In this document: positions 11,650 to 23,794 of the stretch, piece after piece | Layout of the letters: each line of letters begins with the position of its first letter | How positions within the stretch are numbered: position 1 is the stretch's first letter | From: Vicugna pacos | Taxonomy: Eukaryota > Chordata > Mammalia > Artiodactyla > Camelidae | DNA length: 64,000 bases | Assembly: GCF_048564905.1 (NCBI RefSeq) | Contig: NC_132988.1 | Coordinates: 69,806,001 to 69,870,000, forward strand | Direction of reading: 5' to 3' | Made by a program: the position numbers and the translations under genes | Notes under the pieces: generated by a model | The model's input: only the letters and a program-made list of their open reading frames with translations | What the model was told of the DNA's origin: nothing | The model's database searches: none

Positions 11650-13440
11650 CTTAGAGCAAATTCTTGGATTCCCATTTCCTTGATTTCTATTCGGGATACA
11701 AAACTTGAAGTTAATTCAAGTTATTTGAGATGTTTTATCAAAGTTGCCATAAGGTCACAAAAGGAAAAAATGGAGAGGAGTGAAGGACTTGTGGACACTG
11801 TGACTTGAGGTCTGAGGCTCAATATAACTGGGCCATTTAACTAGGAAAGATAAAAAGTCCAAAAGAGTTGGGATTTCACTCAAGAATAAAAATCTGAGTG
11901 GTATTGTCCACTCAGATAATTTTGTCCAACATCAATGCTTATACATTTTAAATCTATTAAAATAACCCCAATGTATATCATAAATGTTCATTAATAATTT
12001 GTAGAAGTCTGAGATGACAGGATGTTAGAACACATCTTCCATAAATTTAAGAGGAAGAGTACTACTGAGTGACAGTGTTCAAAAAATGCCCAGGTGGACT
12101 CAGATGACAGTAACCCTGTAACAACTACAAATGCCTCTGCTGACTTTTCAAATGTTGTGTCATCACAGAACAGAGAAGGAGGTTGAAGAGACAGAAACAA
12201 CATATCCAATCTGGTTAAATTAACTGTGCCTCCTTTAAACATAAATAGGCAGGTGCACCTGCACACCTAGCAGAGATTTCCCTAGGACTTCCCTCTAGAC
12301 TCAAAAGCCAAGCCCAGGGCCATGGAATATGGAAGGAGAGTGTTTATTTGCATCAAATTTCTATATTGGCTTTAACTATGTATGTCATCCAAAACTGGGA
12401 ATGAAGAAATTAAAAGGCTGTCCTAATACCTTAATTTCTTGTTACTAAAAGGCTCTTCAGTGGCATTTTATTAGCTGGGGCACAAGACATTGAAAGGATC
12501 TGCTTTCCCCATTCATTCATCTCACCCAAAGAGGCTTAGACACAGCTTGATAAAACTTGAAAACATGGAAACAGGACCTGCCAACATGCTAAAACAGAGG
12601 ACTGAAGTTAGAGTGCAAAAAGTTTTAGTACCACATAGTCATTATTCTTAACATTTAAAGAGCACACAGCAATGTATAAAGCACTCTCCAGAGAAATAAA
12701 GCCTTCCACAGGTATTGTGTTAAAAATACTTACAATTAAAGACTGTCCTTTGGACAAGAATATACACAAAATCTTAGGATGCTTGGTATTATTCATCAGA
12801 GTTCTGAAATAATGAACAAATATCTCAGCACAGAATCAAAGAACAAGTTAACGTGGAATGGCATGTAAGTGGTTACAGCTGCTGTGAAAGATGAAAAACA
12901 AACAAAAACAAAATCCAATTTGAACCAATGCCTCTTTTCAAAGATTTTTTTTCCAGCTAAGTAGTAAGGTACTGGAAAGTGATATAGGAATATGCTGTAT
13001 AATTGCGTATCTACTGTAAGCTTTATATTATCATGTACTGAAATGGCTCCAGTCATTCCTAAAATAAATCTTTCCATCCTATACAAAGTCTTACCTTCAA
13101 AACTTCCATTAAGGATTTTTAAATTTAGATATTTAGACTATCTGGATCACAGATGAAAATTGGAATACAATTTCTGGTGTTTAGAAAGAACAAGTATTCA
13201 GCTCCCTCTGCAAAACCATGTATTAAAGAAGCGTTTATTTTGGCCAGAGTATAGCCCTTACATTTCAGTTCATAGTCCTCATAATCTAATCTCAAACAAT
13301 TTTCAAATAAAAATATTATTTTCTGTTCTATACTTATTTTCCCCATTGTTCCATTTCTCTTTAACATATATCACTAATCTCTACTTCATCTGTCTGAAAG
13401 TTGCCCCTCAGGGAGACAGGGATAAAAAGATCCCATAAAG
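11650..13440. other. unique intronic sequence, nothing recognised
   Basis: AT-rich sequence with no gene or repeat that I can classify. Confidence 0.5.
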
Positions 13441-13447
13441 AGAGGAT

Positions 13448-13633
13448 ATAGATACACACTACAGTATATAAATCAGATAAACAAGGTCCTACTATATAGC
13501 ACAGGGAATGACATTTAATACCTTGTAACGGCCTATAATGAAAAAGAATATATAGGTGAAAATTAATCACTATGCTGTAAGCCAGAAATGAACAACATAT
13601 TGTAAATCGACTATACTTCAATAAAAAAAAAAA
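13448..13633 (+). mobile_element. truncated LINE-1 3' tail
   Basis: Only the last 186 bp of a LINE-1 3' UTR is present (tactatatagcacagggaat, then gactatacttcaataaaaaa) with a poly-A tail. A 7-bp target-site duplication AGAGGAT flanks it at 13441-13447 and 13634-13640. It is more diverged than the next two copies, so probably older. It is antisense to ADAMTS3. Confidence 0.85.
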
Positions 13634-14281
13634 AGAGGATTGAGAATAACACACCAGAATCCTCTGCAGGGATGCAAGAGCCCACACACACACAGGCAAT
13701 ACTTATTTGCAGAATACCAAATGAAGATGATCAGAGGCAAATAGCAGTGATCCTCATAAATAAATTTTATATTTAAAGTTAATCACCGATGATTTAGCAG
13801 GAAAAAGAAAATAAGCAATGACAAATACAAATAAAATCAACTTTACAGAAAACATCTTCTTTGAAAGTATCAATCATACTAGCTCAAAACAGAAACAATG
13901 ATGCCAAAGATTACTTAACCTCCAGAAATAAAGTCCTTACACAAATGTTTCCTTCCCACTTATTAATGTGGAAGTTTATAAGATACATGTGTAAAGAACA
14001 TAAGCACAGGCTTTAAAATGTTTTTAAACAGGCATGCTTGGCATGGGCAGAGTCAAAATGTACTTAGTATTTTACTAAAAATAGGGTCTATCCCTCATAA
14101 GCAAAAGCAGTGAATGAATAAAACCAAACATTGAGTATATTTTGATAATAGGATATATTTTATCTTCAGAAAGAGCAAACACATTTTAAATACAAACAAA
14201 GTTTTTTCTTGGTATGAACTGTTCTTTCATGAGTCAGTAATTGATACAGTTACTTCTAGCAGGCAATCATTGAAGAATCAA

Positions 14282-15100
14282 TATCACCTCACACCAGTCA
14301 GAATGGTCATCATTAAAAAGCCCATAAATGATAAATGCTGGAGAGGGTGCGGAGAAAAGGGAACCCTCCTATACTGTTAGTGGGAATGTAGTTTGGTGCA
14401 GCTATTTTGGAAAACAGTATGGAGATTCCTCAAAAGACTAGACTTACCATATGATCCAGCAATCCCACTTCCGGGCATACATCCAGAGGGAACCTTAATT
14501 CAAAAAGATACTTGCACCCCAGTGTTCATAGCAGCACTATTTACAATAGCCAAGACATGGAAACAGCCTAAGTGTCCCTTGACAGATGACTGGATAAAGA
14601 AGATGTGGTATATTTATACAATAGAATACTACTCAGACATAAAAAAATTATAAAATAATGCCATTTGTAGCAACATAGATGGCTCTGGAGAATGTCATTC
14701 TAAGTGAAGTAAGCCAGAAAAAGAAAGAAAAATACCATATGATATCACTCATATGTGGAATCTAAAAACAAATAGAAATGAACTTATTTACAAAACAGAA
14801 ACAGACTCACAGACATAGAAAACAAACCTATGGTTACTGCAGGGGAAGGGGGTGGGAAGGGATAAATTGGGAGTTTGAGATCTGCAGATACTAATGAAAA
14901 TATACAAAATAGATAAACAACAAGTTCATACTGTATAGCACAAGGAACTATTTTCAATATCTTATAGTAACTCATGGTGAAAAAGAATATGAAAACAAAT
15001 ATATGTATGTCCATGTATGCCTTAAATATTGTGCTGTATAGCAGAAATTGACACAACATTCTAAATTGACTCAACTTCAATAAAAATATATATTAAAAAA
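14282..15100 (+). mobile_element. 5'-truncated LINE-1 (camelid type)
   Basis: The insertion holds the end of ORF2 (frame 14393-14653 encodes [20 protein letters not shown] and later WIKKMWYIYTIEYYSDIKK) and the 3' UTR, ending in an A-rich tail. A perfect 9-bp target-site duplication AAGAATCAA lies at 14273-14281 and 15101-15109. It is truncated to 819 bp. Reverse transcriptase and endonuclease domains are absent, so it cannot move itself. It shares private variants with the copy at 15317-16490. Confidence 0.92.
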
Positions 15101-15316
15101 AAGAATCAACATTTACCTAAGTTATCTAAATTAGCTTTAAACCCTAAGATAAATTAATTACTTTTGATTTCACTTCAATCACCCAGATATTATATCTGGA
15201 ACCTCACAATTCTCTTTCTCCATTAATGCTGTACCAATAACTAAATAGTTAACCAATGACTCTGAATTCCCAATACAGTTTGTGTATTTCTATATTCAAT
15301 ACTTCATTAAAAATAT

Positions 15317-16490
15317 CTCAGCAATGTTCTCCTACAGCAGTCTACCCAAGCAATAGAAATAAAAGCAAAAATAAACAAATGGGACCTAATTAAACGTAAA
15401 AGCTTTTGCACAGCAAAGGAAACCATAAGCAAAACAAAACAACAGCCTACAGAATGGGAGAAAACATTTGCAAAAGATGAGACAGTCAAGGGTTTAATTT
15501 CCAGAATATATAAACAGCTCATACAACTTAATAAGAAAAAAGCAAAACCGATCCAAAAAAAGGCAGAAGAACTAAATAAGCACTTCAAGACATACAAATG
15601 GCCAATAGGCACATGAAAAAATGCTCAGTATCGCTAATTATCAGAGAAATGCAAATTAAAACTACAATGAGGTATCACCGCACACCAGTCAGAATGGCCA
15701 TCTTTCAAAAGTCCACAAAGAATAAATGCTGGAGAGGCTGTGGAGAAAAGGGAACTCTCCTATACTGTTGGTGGGAATGTAGTTTGGTGCAGCTATTTTG
15801 GAAAACAGTATGGAGATTCCTCAAAAGACTAAAAACAGACTTACCATATGATCCAGCAATCCCACTCCTGGACATATATCCAGAGGGAACCTTAATTCAA
15901 AAAGATACCTGCACCTCAGTGTTAACAGCAGCACTATTTGCAATAGCCAAGACATGAAACAATCTAAATGTCTGTCGACAGATGACTGGATAAAGAAGAT
16001 GTGGTATATTTATACAATGGAATACTACTCAGACATAAAAAAATTATAAAATAATGCCATTTGTAGCAACATAGATGGCTCTGGAGAATGTTATTCTAAG
16101 TGAATTAAGCCATAAAGAGAAAGAAAAATACCATATGATGTCACTCATATGTGGAATCTAAAAAAAAAAAAGACAAATGAACTTATTTACAAAACAGAAA
16201 CAGACTCACAGACATAGAAAACAAACTTATGGCTAGGGGGAAGGGGGTGGGAAGGAATAAATTGGGAGTTCAAAATTTGCAGATACTGACTGGTATATAT
16301 AAAGTAGATACACAAGTTTATACTGTTTAGCACAGGGAACTATAGTTGATATCTTGTAGAAGCTTATGGTGAAAAAAATATGAAAATGAATATATGTATA
16401 TTCATGTATGACTGAAGCATTATGCTGTACACCAGAAACTGACACAATATTGTAAACTGACTATACTTTAATTTAAAAAACACAAAAAAT
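15317..16490 (+). mobile_element. 5'-truncated LINE-1 (camelid type)
   Basis: It begins inside ORF2 ([14 protein letters not shown]-like region) and runs to the 3' end. The frame at 15598-15957 encodes the ORF2 C-terminus, with [20 protein letters not shown] and [19 protein letters not shown]. Near-identical target-site duplications flank it: TTCATTAAAAATAT at 15303-15316, and the same with one extra A at 16491-16505. It is 1174 bp long. The ORF2 frame is broken between the two visible pieces (15320-15600 and 15598-15957). Antisense to ADAMTS3. Confidence 0.92.
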
Positions 16491-16509
16491 TTCATTAAAA
16501 AATATGGAG

Positions 16510-18640
16510 TTACATTCTATAACACTTCAATTCTGGTCTGTATAAAAACTCCTTTTGTTGTATCCATCCATGAAGAGATAGAACAGGCCCAGTAAGACAT
16601 GTTAATAAAGGAAATAAAGTATCATTATCCTTTATGTTTCACATCTGAAGGTCTTTACACTTCACTCTGCTTCTTGATTATTTTATATAGTAATTTAATT
16701 TTCAATTGCCTTATTTTGTCAATAATTATTATAAATACCAAGATAATGAAATATACAAAACCAACCTGAAAAGGAATTCCATAAATATGATTGGTATTTC
16801 CATATGAATCCAATGATAGTAGCCTTGACAAATAGCTGACCTTTAGATTACATAACTAAACTACGCTGCTGTGAAACATTTATCATTTAACACCCACCTA
16901 GAAGAATTTTGCTATTTGACAGATCTTAATGATTTAGTAATGTTCTGTTTCAAGCTTCATTTAATAAGAAAACATCTGCTAAAATTGATCTCTCTCGGAT
17001 TTTTTTTTTGTGGGTTACAATGCCCACCCATGTTTCTCTTTGATTAGGGCATAGGTCATGAGAACTTCCAAATACAAAGGATTATATTACCTGCTGATGT
17101 GTCTACAGATTCAGGGCAGGACTCTATGCCTAGGAAGTTCCTAGTGTCAATAACGTGAGGAATAGTCTTCCCATTATTCTAATTTTGCTTCATGGCTTCA
17201 TTCCCTGGCAACCAGGAGCAACTCCCAAATCATTTCTGACTTGTACATGTTTCCCACCTGGGACAAAGACACTCCTTCACAGCACCATGACAACCACACC
17301 AGCAACACAAGCACTTGGGTTCGTGCAGGAAAATGAAAATCCTGAAAGGAAGCTAGGAGATAAAGGCTTACTATTCCTTGTTTCCCACTGGTAGGAAGTA
17401 ATTACAAAAATTACTTTAACACAAAGCTTTTGGTGAATGAATAGTTTGTAATTTGAAGGGAGAAGCCTAAGGGCCTAGGGATTAAATAAAAAAATATGAA
17501 AAGCTGCATGATGTCATACAAGCACAGACCCCTCCCTGCCCCGAAAAGAGACTGCCTAAAGCAAACTTCTTGTTGATGATAATGTAGACATTCTTCAGAG
17601 ATGGTCAGAAGTATATTTTGGTTTTTATCTGAGTTTAGATCGATGACTGATTCAACAGCGGAGGTGAACTTTAGGACCCTTTAATAGTTTATTAGCTATG
17701 TTGTTACCAAGTAATATTTCAAATCAGTAAAATATAAAATAATTTTGTCCCACCTAAAGATGCCAGAATGGAAGTGGTTTCCATACTCCCAACGCAGAAA
17801 TCAGAAAAAGAACTAAATTCAATTCTCCCCCATGACGAAGTAGACAAGTTTCTTTATCATAAGCATGCCAAGTTTATATTTGTTGCTTAATGAAAAGGAT
17901 GGTGTTCCTTTGCCAGAACCTGGCAGTGCTATGTGTTATGAATACCTGCCAGTTCTGCACTGGAAGAGATTATATTGCCAAATGTAAAACTGCTTTAGGT
18001 CTTATTCTTAAAAGAGTAATTCTATGGCAGAGCACTGTATCTGTAATTTTACAAGTTCAATATATTTTTAAACAGCTATTTAATATGTTTCCCCATTTCA
18101 AAAACAATACAACTTCCTACTAAGGGTCAAGGAAAGAAAATCTGTACAATATATGGGAATGGTTGAGGCTTTTTTATTGTTGTTGAGTTATATTATATAA
18201 TACATAATCTCAACAGGTTCAAAGCTGTGACTTTTATTGGAAACCTAGCTAAATATTCTTAAAGATCAGGAATCAAAATAGATGTTTGCATTCAGTCAAG
18301 TGGATTAACTTAGGGTTCTTAAGTACGGTAGAAGAACAATTTTTGTTTTACTTTATTTTTTTAAGGATATAATGCCTTCTCTCCTATAGTGATAGGTAGC
18401 AAACATATTTCATGGGCTCCCAAACTTGTGCAATGTTCAATTTCTGATTCTCACTGATACAGAGTTGGGAATGAGAGAGTAGAAGGCAAGCAGAGACATT
18501 CTAAGCATCCATGAGACAATAGCTGGCACCTAATTCCCCAGATAACCTCTAAACATCCCTACCACGACAGGTATGTAAGGACATTCTTTGCAGTGACTTG
18601 GGGACATGAGTATGAAAATATGTTATGCATTTCTTTAGTT
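16510..18640. other. unique intronic sequence, nothing recognised
   Basis: No gene or classified repeat was seen. The short frames at 17155-17394 and 17890-18123 have no family similarity. Confidence 0.5.
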
Positions 18641-18659
18641 CATTTGCTGTCCATTGGCT

Positions 18660-18900
18660 CTTTTAACTTAATATATCCAAAATTATACCCACTTGTCATC
18701 TTTCATCAAGACTATTTCTACTTCCTATTTGAAATATTCGAATTCTCTAGTCTTCCAAATTAGCAATCTGAGTCAGCCTTGATTATTCTTTCTCTCTCTC
18801 CCACCAATATCTACTCCATCAAATAACCCTGTCAGTTTTACATCAGTCTCAATCAATTTGGCCCTTCTCTCCATCTCACCTAGTTCGGATCATAATTGGC
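18660..18900 (+). repeat. L2 LINE fragment, diverged
   Basis: The stretch 'taatatatccaaaattatac' through 'cagccttgattattctttct', 'atctactccatcaaataacc' and 'ctgtcagttttacatcagtc' follows the order of the sense L2 body (taacatgtccaaaac...cagccttgactcc...catccaatccatcagcaaatcctgt). Very diverged. Confidence 0.4.
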
Positions 18901-20535
18901 TTTAATTTAGAGCACTTGCAACAAATTACAGACCTCAAGTGAATGACAGTTCTGAATTGCTAAGCTGACAAAACAAGAAATGTGATGAGGCAATCACTGT
19001 GACAACTAACAAAATACAGCAGAGCACTGATTTACAGGGACTCTGCTGATGAAACTGTGGGGTTATAAGTGCCTTTGATTATTGTTAAAACGCCTCCTGA
19101 TGACTTTCTGGCAGAGAAATTTATGAAGACCATGACTCTCAAATATCTCTCTTTCTAACAAAGTCTAGTCTTATGTATTTTATTCCTTTTCCTATAATTC
19201 TTTGAAGAGAGACCTCATGTCTCCTCAATTAATAACCTATGTTGATCCCAATAAAGAAGCACTATTTCATATGGTACTGCAGTTTTAATTCATAAATCAA
19301 TGTACCTTTCTAATCCTAGATCTAGTGAATTCTACATTTTAGAATTATGGAATAAATTATAGAAATATATTCTTAACTTTAACTTGGAAAATGGTTAGTC
19401 CCTGGAAAAGCTTGGCTCACAGTCCTGTAACCAAGAAGTTAAAAGGAGAATCTAAAAGTTATTGTATGGTACTTCAAGTTCTGAATCTGAATCTCTTTCT
19501 ACCTTACGAAGATATTTACACTTTTAAAATCTTTTAAAATACATAGTCATAATTTAAGACTCTCTAAAAGAGGTAAATCGATATCACCAGAAAATCAGTT
19601 CTATCAGAACTGCGTAAGTAAGGAAATAAAAATTGTTAACCTCATACTAGAGTTTACATGGAATATTCTAAGAGAACTGAATGGTTCCATTTTGGTTCAA
19701 GTTTTAAAGTAACTGAGAGTTAACAAAGGAACCCCTTTTGCTTTGACCCATGACCGTTGAAAACCTTTCCAAAGTATATTACTCTAGGTTGTGACCTACC
19801 TTTACTATAAAGTAACCTATTTGCAGTTGAAAAACTCAAACAGCCTTCAGAGTCTGCATTCTTTAAAATTACACATATAACCTGAGTATATTGGTATTGA
19901 TGTTACTGGAATTTATATTTTTAATAATTTCCTAAAGTAATGTGCCAAATTATCTTAATTCCATCCTATTCTCTTAAATTTATACACCTTGACTTCTAAA
20001 TTATTTCCCCTAGTCTAGCACCTAAAATATAATAGATATTAAACAATAGTTTTTGCAATTTTCTTATTTCAAGAAAAAATTAATCTTCTCCCCTATTAAT
20101 ACCAAGCTACTGATAGTTATAGAAATACTTTCAGAGATTGAAATGGAGCAGTAGGGTACAGTTTGGTGAAACTAGACTAGGACAGGTGGAGTGAATGGAA
20201 GGACAGTCATAGAGACTGATCTGATTTCCAGTCCTCCAAGACCATTCCATAACATGCAGGCTATGCTTTCCTAAAAGACATCTGACCATTTCCTCAAAAG
20301 AGGTATTAGATATTATTAACACATGACAATCAAGACTATAGGAAAAGTACTGTATCTTACTATCCTTTGATCTAACCAGTCTTCTGATTTAGAGTGACAT
20401 TTTTAAAACATGAAATATTTATAAATGAGAATTAATGGTAATATATTCACAACATCAGGGCAGGCAATATCTAACTATTCAACTTTAACAAAACTCCTAA
20501 CATACAAATCTTTTGCACAAAATAATTAATATGAA
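18900..20535. other. unique intronic sequence, nothing recognised
   Basis: AT-rich sequence with no gene or classified repeat. Confidence 0.5.
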
Positions 20536-20539
20536 TAAT

Positions 20540-20798
20540 ACAATAATACCAGCTAGCATTAACTAGGCACCTTTTATTGTTGAGGGCTACCTTCAGGAAT
20601 TTACATATATTATTTCTAATTCTGATTACAATTGTGCAATGTATTTTTATTCTCTAATCACACATAGAGGAAAGGAGGCTCAAAAAGGTTAACTACTAAT
20701 CTAAGGTAACAGAACAACTTGAGGTTGTAAAGCTGTTACTCACACCGGTCTATCTAACGGCAAAGTGTGTTTTCATTCTATTACACCACAGTGACCCT
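20540..20798 (-). repeat. near full-length MIR SINE
   Basis: It runs antisense from the 3' end (caataataccagctagcatt, aactaggcacc) through the core (gaggctcaaaaaggttaact, taaggtaacagaacaact) to the tRNA-like head (ctattacaccacagtg). About 260 bp, matching the full MIR length. Highly diverged, as expected for an element older than the placental radiation. Confidence 0.8.
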
Positions 20799-21119
20799 CT
20801 GGGATAGGCACATGTTTCATACCTCTGCATCTATTAATATAATCCTGTTGTTTCAAATCAGAAATTTTTCAAAAACTTTTCAGGCAATATTAATTTTAAA
20901 TTTATTTTAAACTATACTATCCTGTTAGTACAACACAGTAAGAGAAGCTGGTGGCATCTGAAAATTAGACTAATAACCAGGTAACAACTCTCAAAAGACA
21001 TCATTAATCTAGAAGACAGATGGCCACTAAATTAAGAAGATTATTTGTATCCCTGATATTTCCTTAGGGGAAATTTCCATTGCCTTTAATTCAGAAAGTT
21101 GGCTGGGCAAAAGAAAGTA

Positions 21120-21363
21120 CAGTTGACCATTAAGCAACACAGGTTTGAACTGCTCGAGTCCATTTATACATGAATTTTTTCTATGCTAAACATGATCCGC
21201 TGATCCATGGTTGGTTGAATCCGGGGTTAAATGAATCTGTGGATACAGAACCTCGGATATGGAGGACCTGTGTATGTTAAGAGGCAGACTATAGATTATA
21301 CTTGGATTTTTTACTACAAGGAGGGTTGTTACCCCAACCCCAACACTGTTCGAAGATCAACTG
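21120..21363. mobile_element. Tigger-type (Tc1/mariner) MITE
   Basis: A 244-bp element that begins CAGTTGACCATTAAGCAACA and ends with the imperfect inverse (cgaagatcaactg). It is flanked on both sides by the TA target duplication (21118-21119 and 21364-21365). Inside are 'gatccatggttggttgaatc' and 'ggatatggaggacctg', typical of the pogo/Tigger group. It has no transposase and is non-autonomous. The exact subfamily is not certain. Confidence 0.85.
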
Positions 21364-21369
21364 TATGGA

Positions 21370-22065
21370 CTTTTTGAGATTTGGTTTAAAAAAAAAATAG
21401 ATTTCCAAATTTCCTTTTTTCTCCATAAAGGGAACTTCTATACCCAATTTATAAAAACATCTCTAATGCCAAGTTGCTTTCAGATTTCATTAAAACAAAA
21501 AAACCCCCCAAAATAGAATATCTAATATGCCATAATTTACTTGACTTTAGCAGTCCAGCCTACCTTGTAATAAAATTTGACAGAATCGTTCAACTCATGT
21601 GTCTCTTCTACATTGTAAAAAGCTTTGCAAAATAGACAAATAGCATTCTTAATTTCAAATGTATCTATCATGCTGGTCTTACAAAATATAATTCTTTGCC
21701 ATATCTCATTTTAAAAGTTTTAAAATAATATTGATAATGGATAATTTAGATACTTCTGAAAGACACAAATATTTTCAAATTTTAACATGTTAGAGAAAAG
21801 ATAGTTTTAATGTGAAACTTTAAAAGAGATCATAAGTAACAAACATTTGGGGATACAATAAAGCACTGAAATAAAATAATGCCTATAACATAGTCCTCCA
21901 TGCATTTTAAAATAGGCAAGCCATATTTCATGATTTATAGATATAAACTTCTTTCGCTATCTCCACATTATAGAAGAGCACATGACAATCACATTCTCTT
22001 AATTGATGGGAGAGTGTTTGCCATGGTGTCTTAAAATCATAGTTAATTATTAAGCCTTGTCAAAG
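21370..22065. other. ADAMTS3: intron immediately downstream of the exon
   Basis: AT-rich unique sequence with no repeat that I can classify. The donor site is at its upper edge. Confidence 0.6.
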
Positions 22066-22073
22066 ATGCCTAC

Positions 22074-22230
22074 CTCTGTAGTGGAAGTCTTGGGACATGT
22101 CTACGGGAGCCCGTTCTACTGCTGATCTCTTGTAGACAACGTGAATCCTTCCTTTTTCTTCTTCCATCTGCTTACCTCTTTCCAAGGGTTCAATGAAATA
22201 CTCATCATTATCACTTTTTATCATTCCAGC
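22074..22230 (-). CDS. ADAMTS3: ADAMTS3 internal exon, C-terminal propeptide
   Basis: Read on the minus strand, this is a 157-bp exon with no stop. It starts in phase 0 right after an acceptor (tgctttctttag) and ends with one extra base before a donor (AG|gtaggc). A plausible branch-point A lies about 22 nt upstream of the acceptor, in ttaac. The 52 complete codons begin AGMIKSDNDEYFIEPLERGK, continue with QMEEEKGRIHVVYKRSAVER and end with APVDMSQDFHYR. From memory this matches human ADAMTS3 closely. It fits ADAMTS2 and ADAMTS14 clearly less well, because they diverge after the IEPL core. ADAMTS3 is a secreted zinc metalloprotease that removes the N-propeptide of fibrillar procollagen and, with CCBE1, activates VEGF-C. 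This segment lies in the reprolysin-type propeptide, after the DGL-AG junction and before the furin site and catalytic domain, which are in later exons outside this window. The exon is probably number 4, but that number is not shown by the sequence. Neighbouring exons are absent, in keeping with very long introns. The reading frame and both splice sites look intact, so I take it as a functional exon. Confidence 0.93.
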
Positions 22231-22239
22231 CTAAAGAAA

Positions 22240-23180
22240 GCATAAAATGTGTTAATTTTAAGAGAAATACCTATCATCTCTAGCTCACAAGTTCCCTTTT
22301 AAGTGGCAAGAATACAGTTTTTGAAAGCTGGTGGTTTTTCTTTCCACTTTTGGTTGTAAATTTAAAGTGGTTAAGTGACTACTAAATATCAGTTACTCAG
22401 ATAAAGTAGAAATTCATATATGGTAGGAATAAAAAATTCACATAAGATAGAATAAGAATGTCATACAGGGTAAGAATAAGAAAATCATACAATCTATATA
22501 TTCCATTAGACTGTAAAAGAACTACATTTATATGTTCTGCTTGGTATTTTATCTCTAAAAATATTATGGGGCACATAAATTCAAGAAACAACTCTAATTT
22601 CCCATAATAACCCATTGTGGAGCTGCTGTCCATGAAGGTGAAGTATTTTTTTTAAACTCATCTACATATCTATGCTATCCCACTACAGTGTAAGAGGAAT
22701 GAGTTCCATGGTACACTCAGTACACAAGGTTATTTCTGTCTTTTAGTAGTCTCTTAAGTTTCACTGGAAACCCCACATTTCTAATATGTATTTATTTTAA
22801 GAACGAATTCACATTTGTCCCATATTAATCTAATTTCATGATTTTATATATTTTTTCCCTCCTCAAGCCTCATCCTTTTGATTGAAAATGTTATTTTATA
22901 TTCAATTCCTTCCTTCTACCTCTTGAGTGTTTTTTCTGACTCTTTCATCTTTTGTTTATTTAGAAAACACCAGAACTATACTGTTGAGTACTATAGGTAA
23001 AGAGAAATGAAATGATGGTTTTGTCTGAAATTTATTCTTCCTTAAGTAGCAAGTCCACATTGCAGTCAAATAGTTATAGCTCATATTCCTAGTGTAAAGG
23101 TCATATATTAATATGTGCTATTCATTTAAACAGCAGTACACTTTTTGAAAACAGAATTGAAGAAATAATGTATTAATGTA
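22240..23180. other. ADAMTS3: intron immediately upstream of the exon
   Basis: AT-rich unique sequence with no repeat or gene recognised. The acceptor and candidate branch point lie within its first 30 bases. Confidence 0.6.
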
Positions 23181-23181
23181 G

Positions 23182-23224
23182 AATTGTAGTTATTTTGAAA
23201 ATATGTATCACACCCAAGGCATAT
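23182..23224 (+). repeat. 43-bp direct repeat, copy 1
   Basis: The core TATTTTGAAAATATGTATCA starts at 23191 and continues CACCCAAGGCATAT. The same segment recurs exactly 570 bp later at 23752-23794. The two copies differ at three positions, all transitions. Sequence outside the 43 bp does not match. Confidence 0.9.
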
Positions 23225-23751
23225 TTTCTTCTGAGGCCCTTATTCTATATTTTCAAATATAAGGTCACTGGCTCTCACAGTACACAGGCAACGGGGGAGG
23301 GGGAGTGATTCCCACCCCTTCTAACCATTGGTCTAATGGCTCTACTGTTCTGTGTCAAGCAGCACAGACGTGGAAGGTAGGTATGTTTTGCCAAACAGCA
23401 CTTGTTTTTAGCAAATGTGCCTACAACTATAGCTTTTGTGATGCATTTGAATCTGGCCCCTCATTTTCAATCTGATTTCTCCCACCAGATACACTCTGTC
23501 CCTTTCTTCCCCTAGGTAAGCCTCACAGGGAATGGTGTCTCCATGTGCCATCTCTACACCTACCTAAATGTTGTGCATATGCAAACAGCCCTTGAACTTA
23601 TGTGATCATGTCTTACAAAGAAACACCACTACAGCTCCTTCACAATGTTTAGTTTCTACCCTCTTGAACAAACTTCTAGCCTTCATTAAAAAGAACGCTG
23701 AGCTAGTGGGCATTCCATAGTAATGCTGATCTTCCAGACACAACTCCAATA

Positions 23752-23794
23752 AATTATAATTATTTTGAAAATATGTATCACATCCAAGGCATAT
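23752..23794 (+). repeat. 43-bp direct repeat, copy 2
   Basis: Second copy of the repeat at 23182-23224, with 40 of 43 bases identical. The 527 bp between the copies has no recognised family and ends in 'ccaataaattataat'. Confidence 0.9.

Larger units (their letters stand above)
1..22073 (-). other. ADAMTS3: ADAMTS3 downstream intron (partial)
   Basis: This is the intron following the exon. It begins with the gtaggc donor at 22073-22068 on the minus strand and runs off the window start, so it is at least 22,073 bp long. The next exon, expected to encode the ESDLEGLDDLG and RRRR furin-site region, was not found here by eye. Confidence 0.8.
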
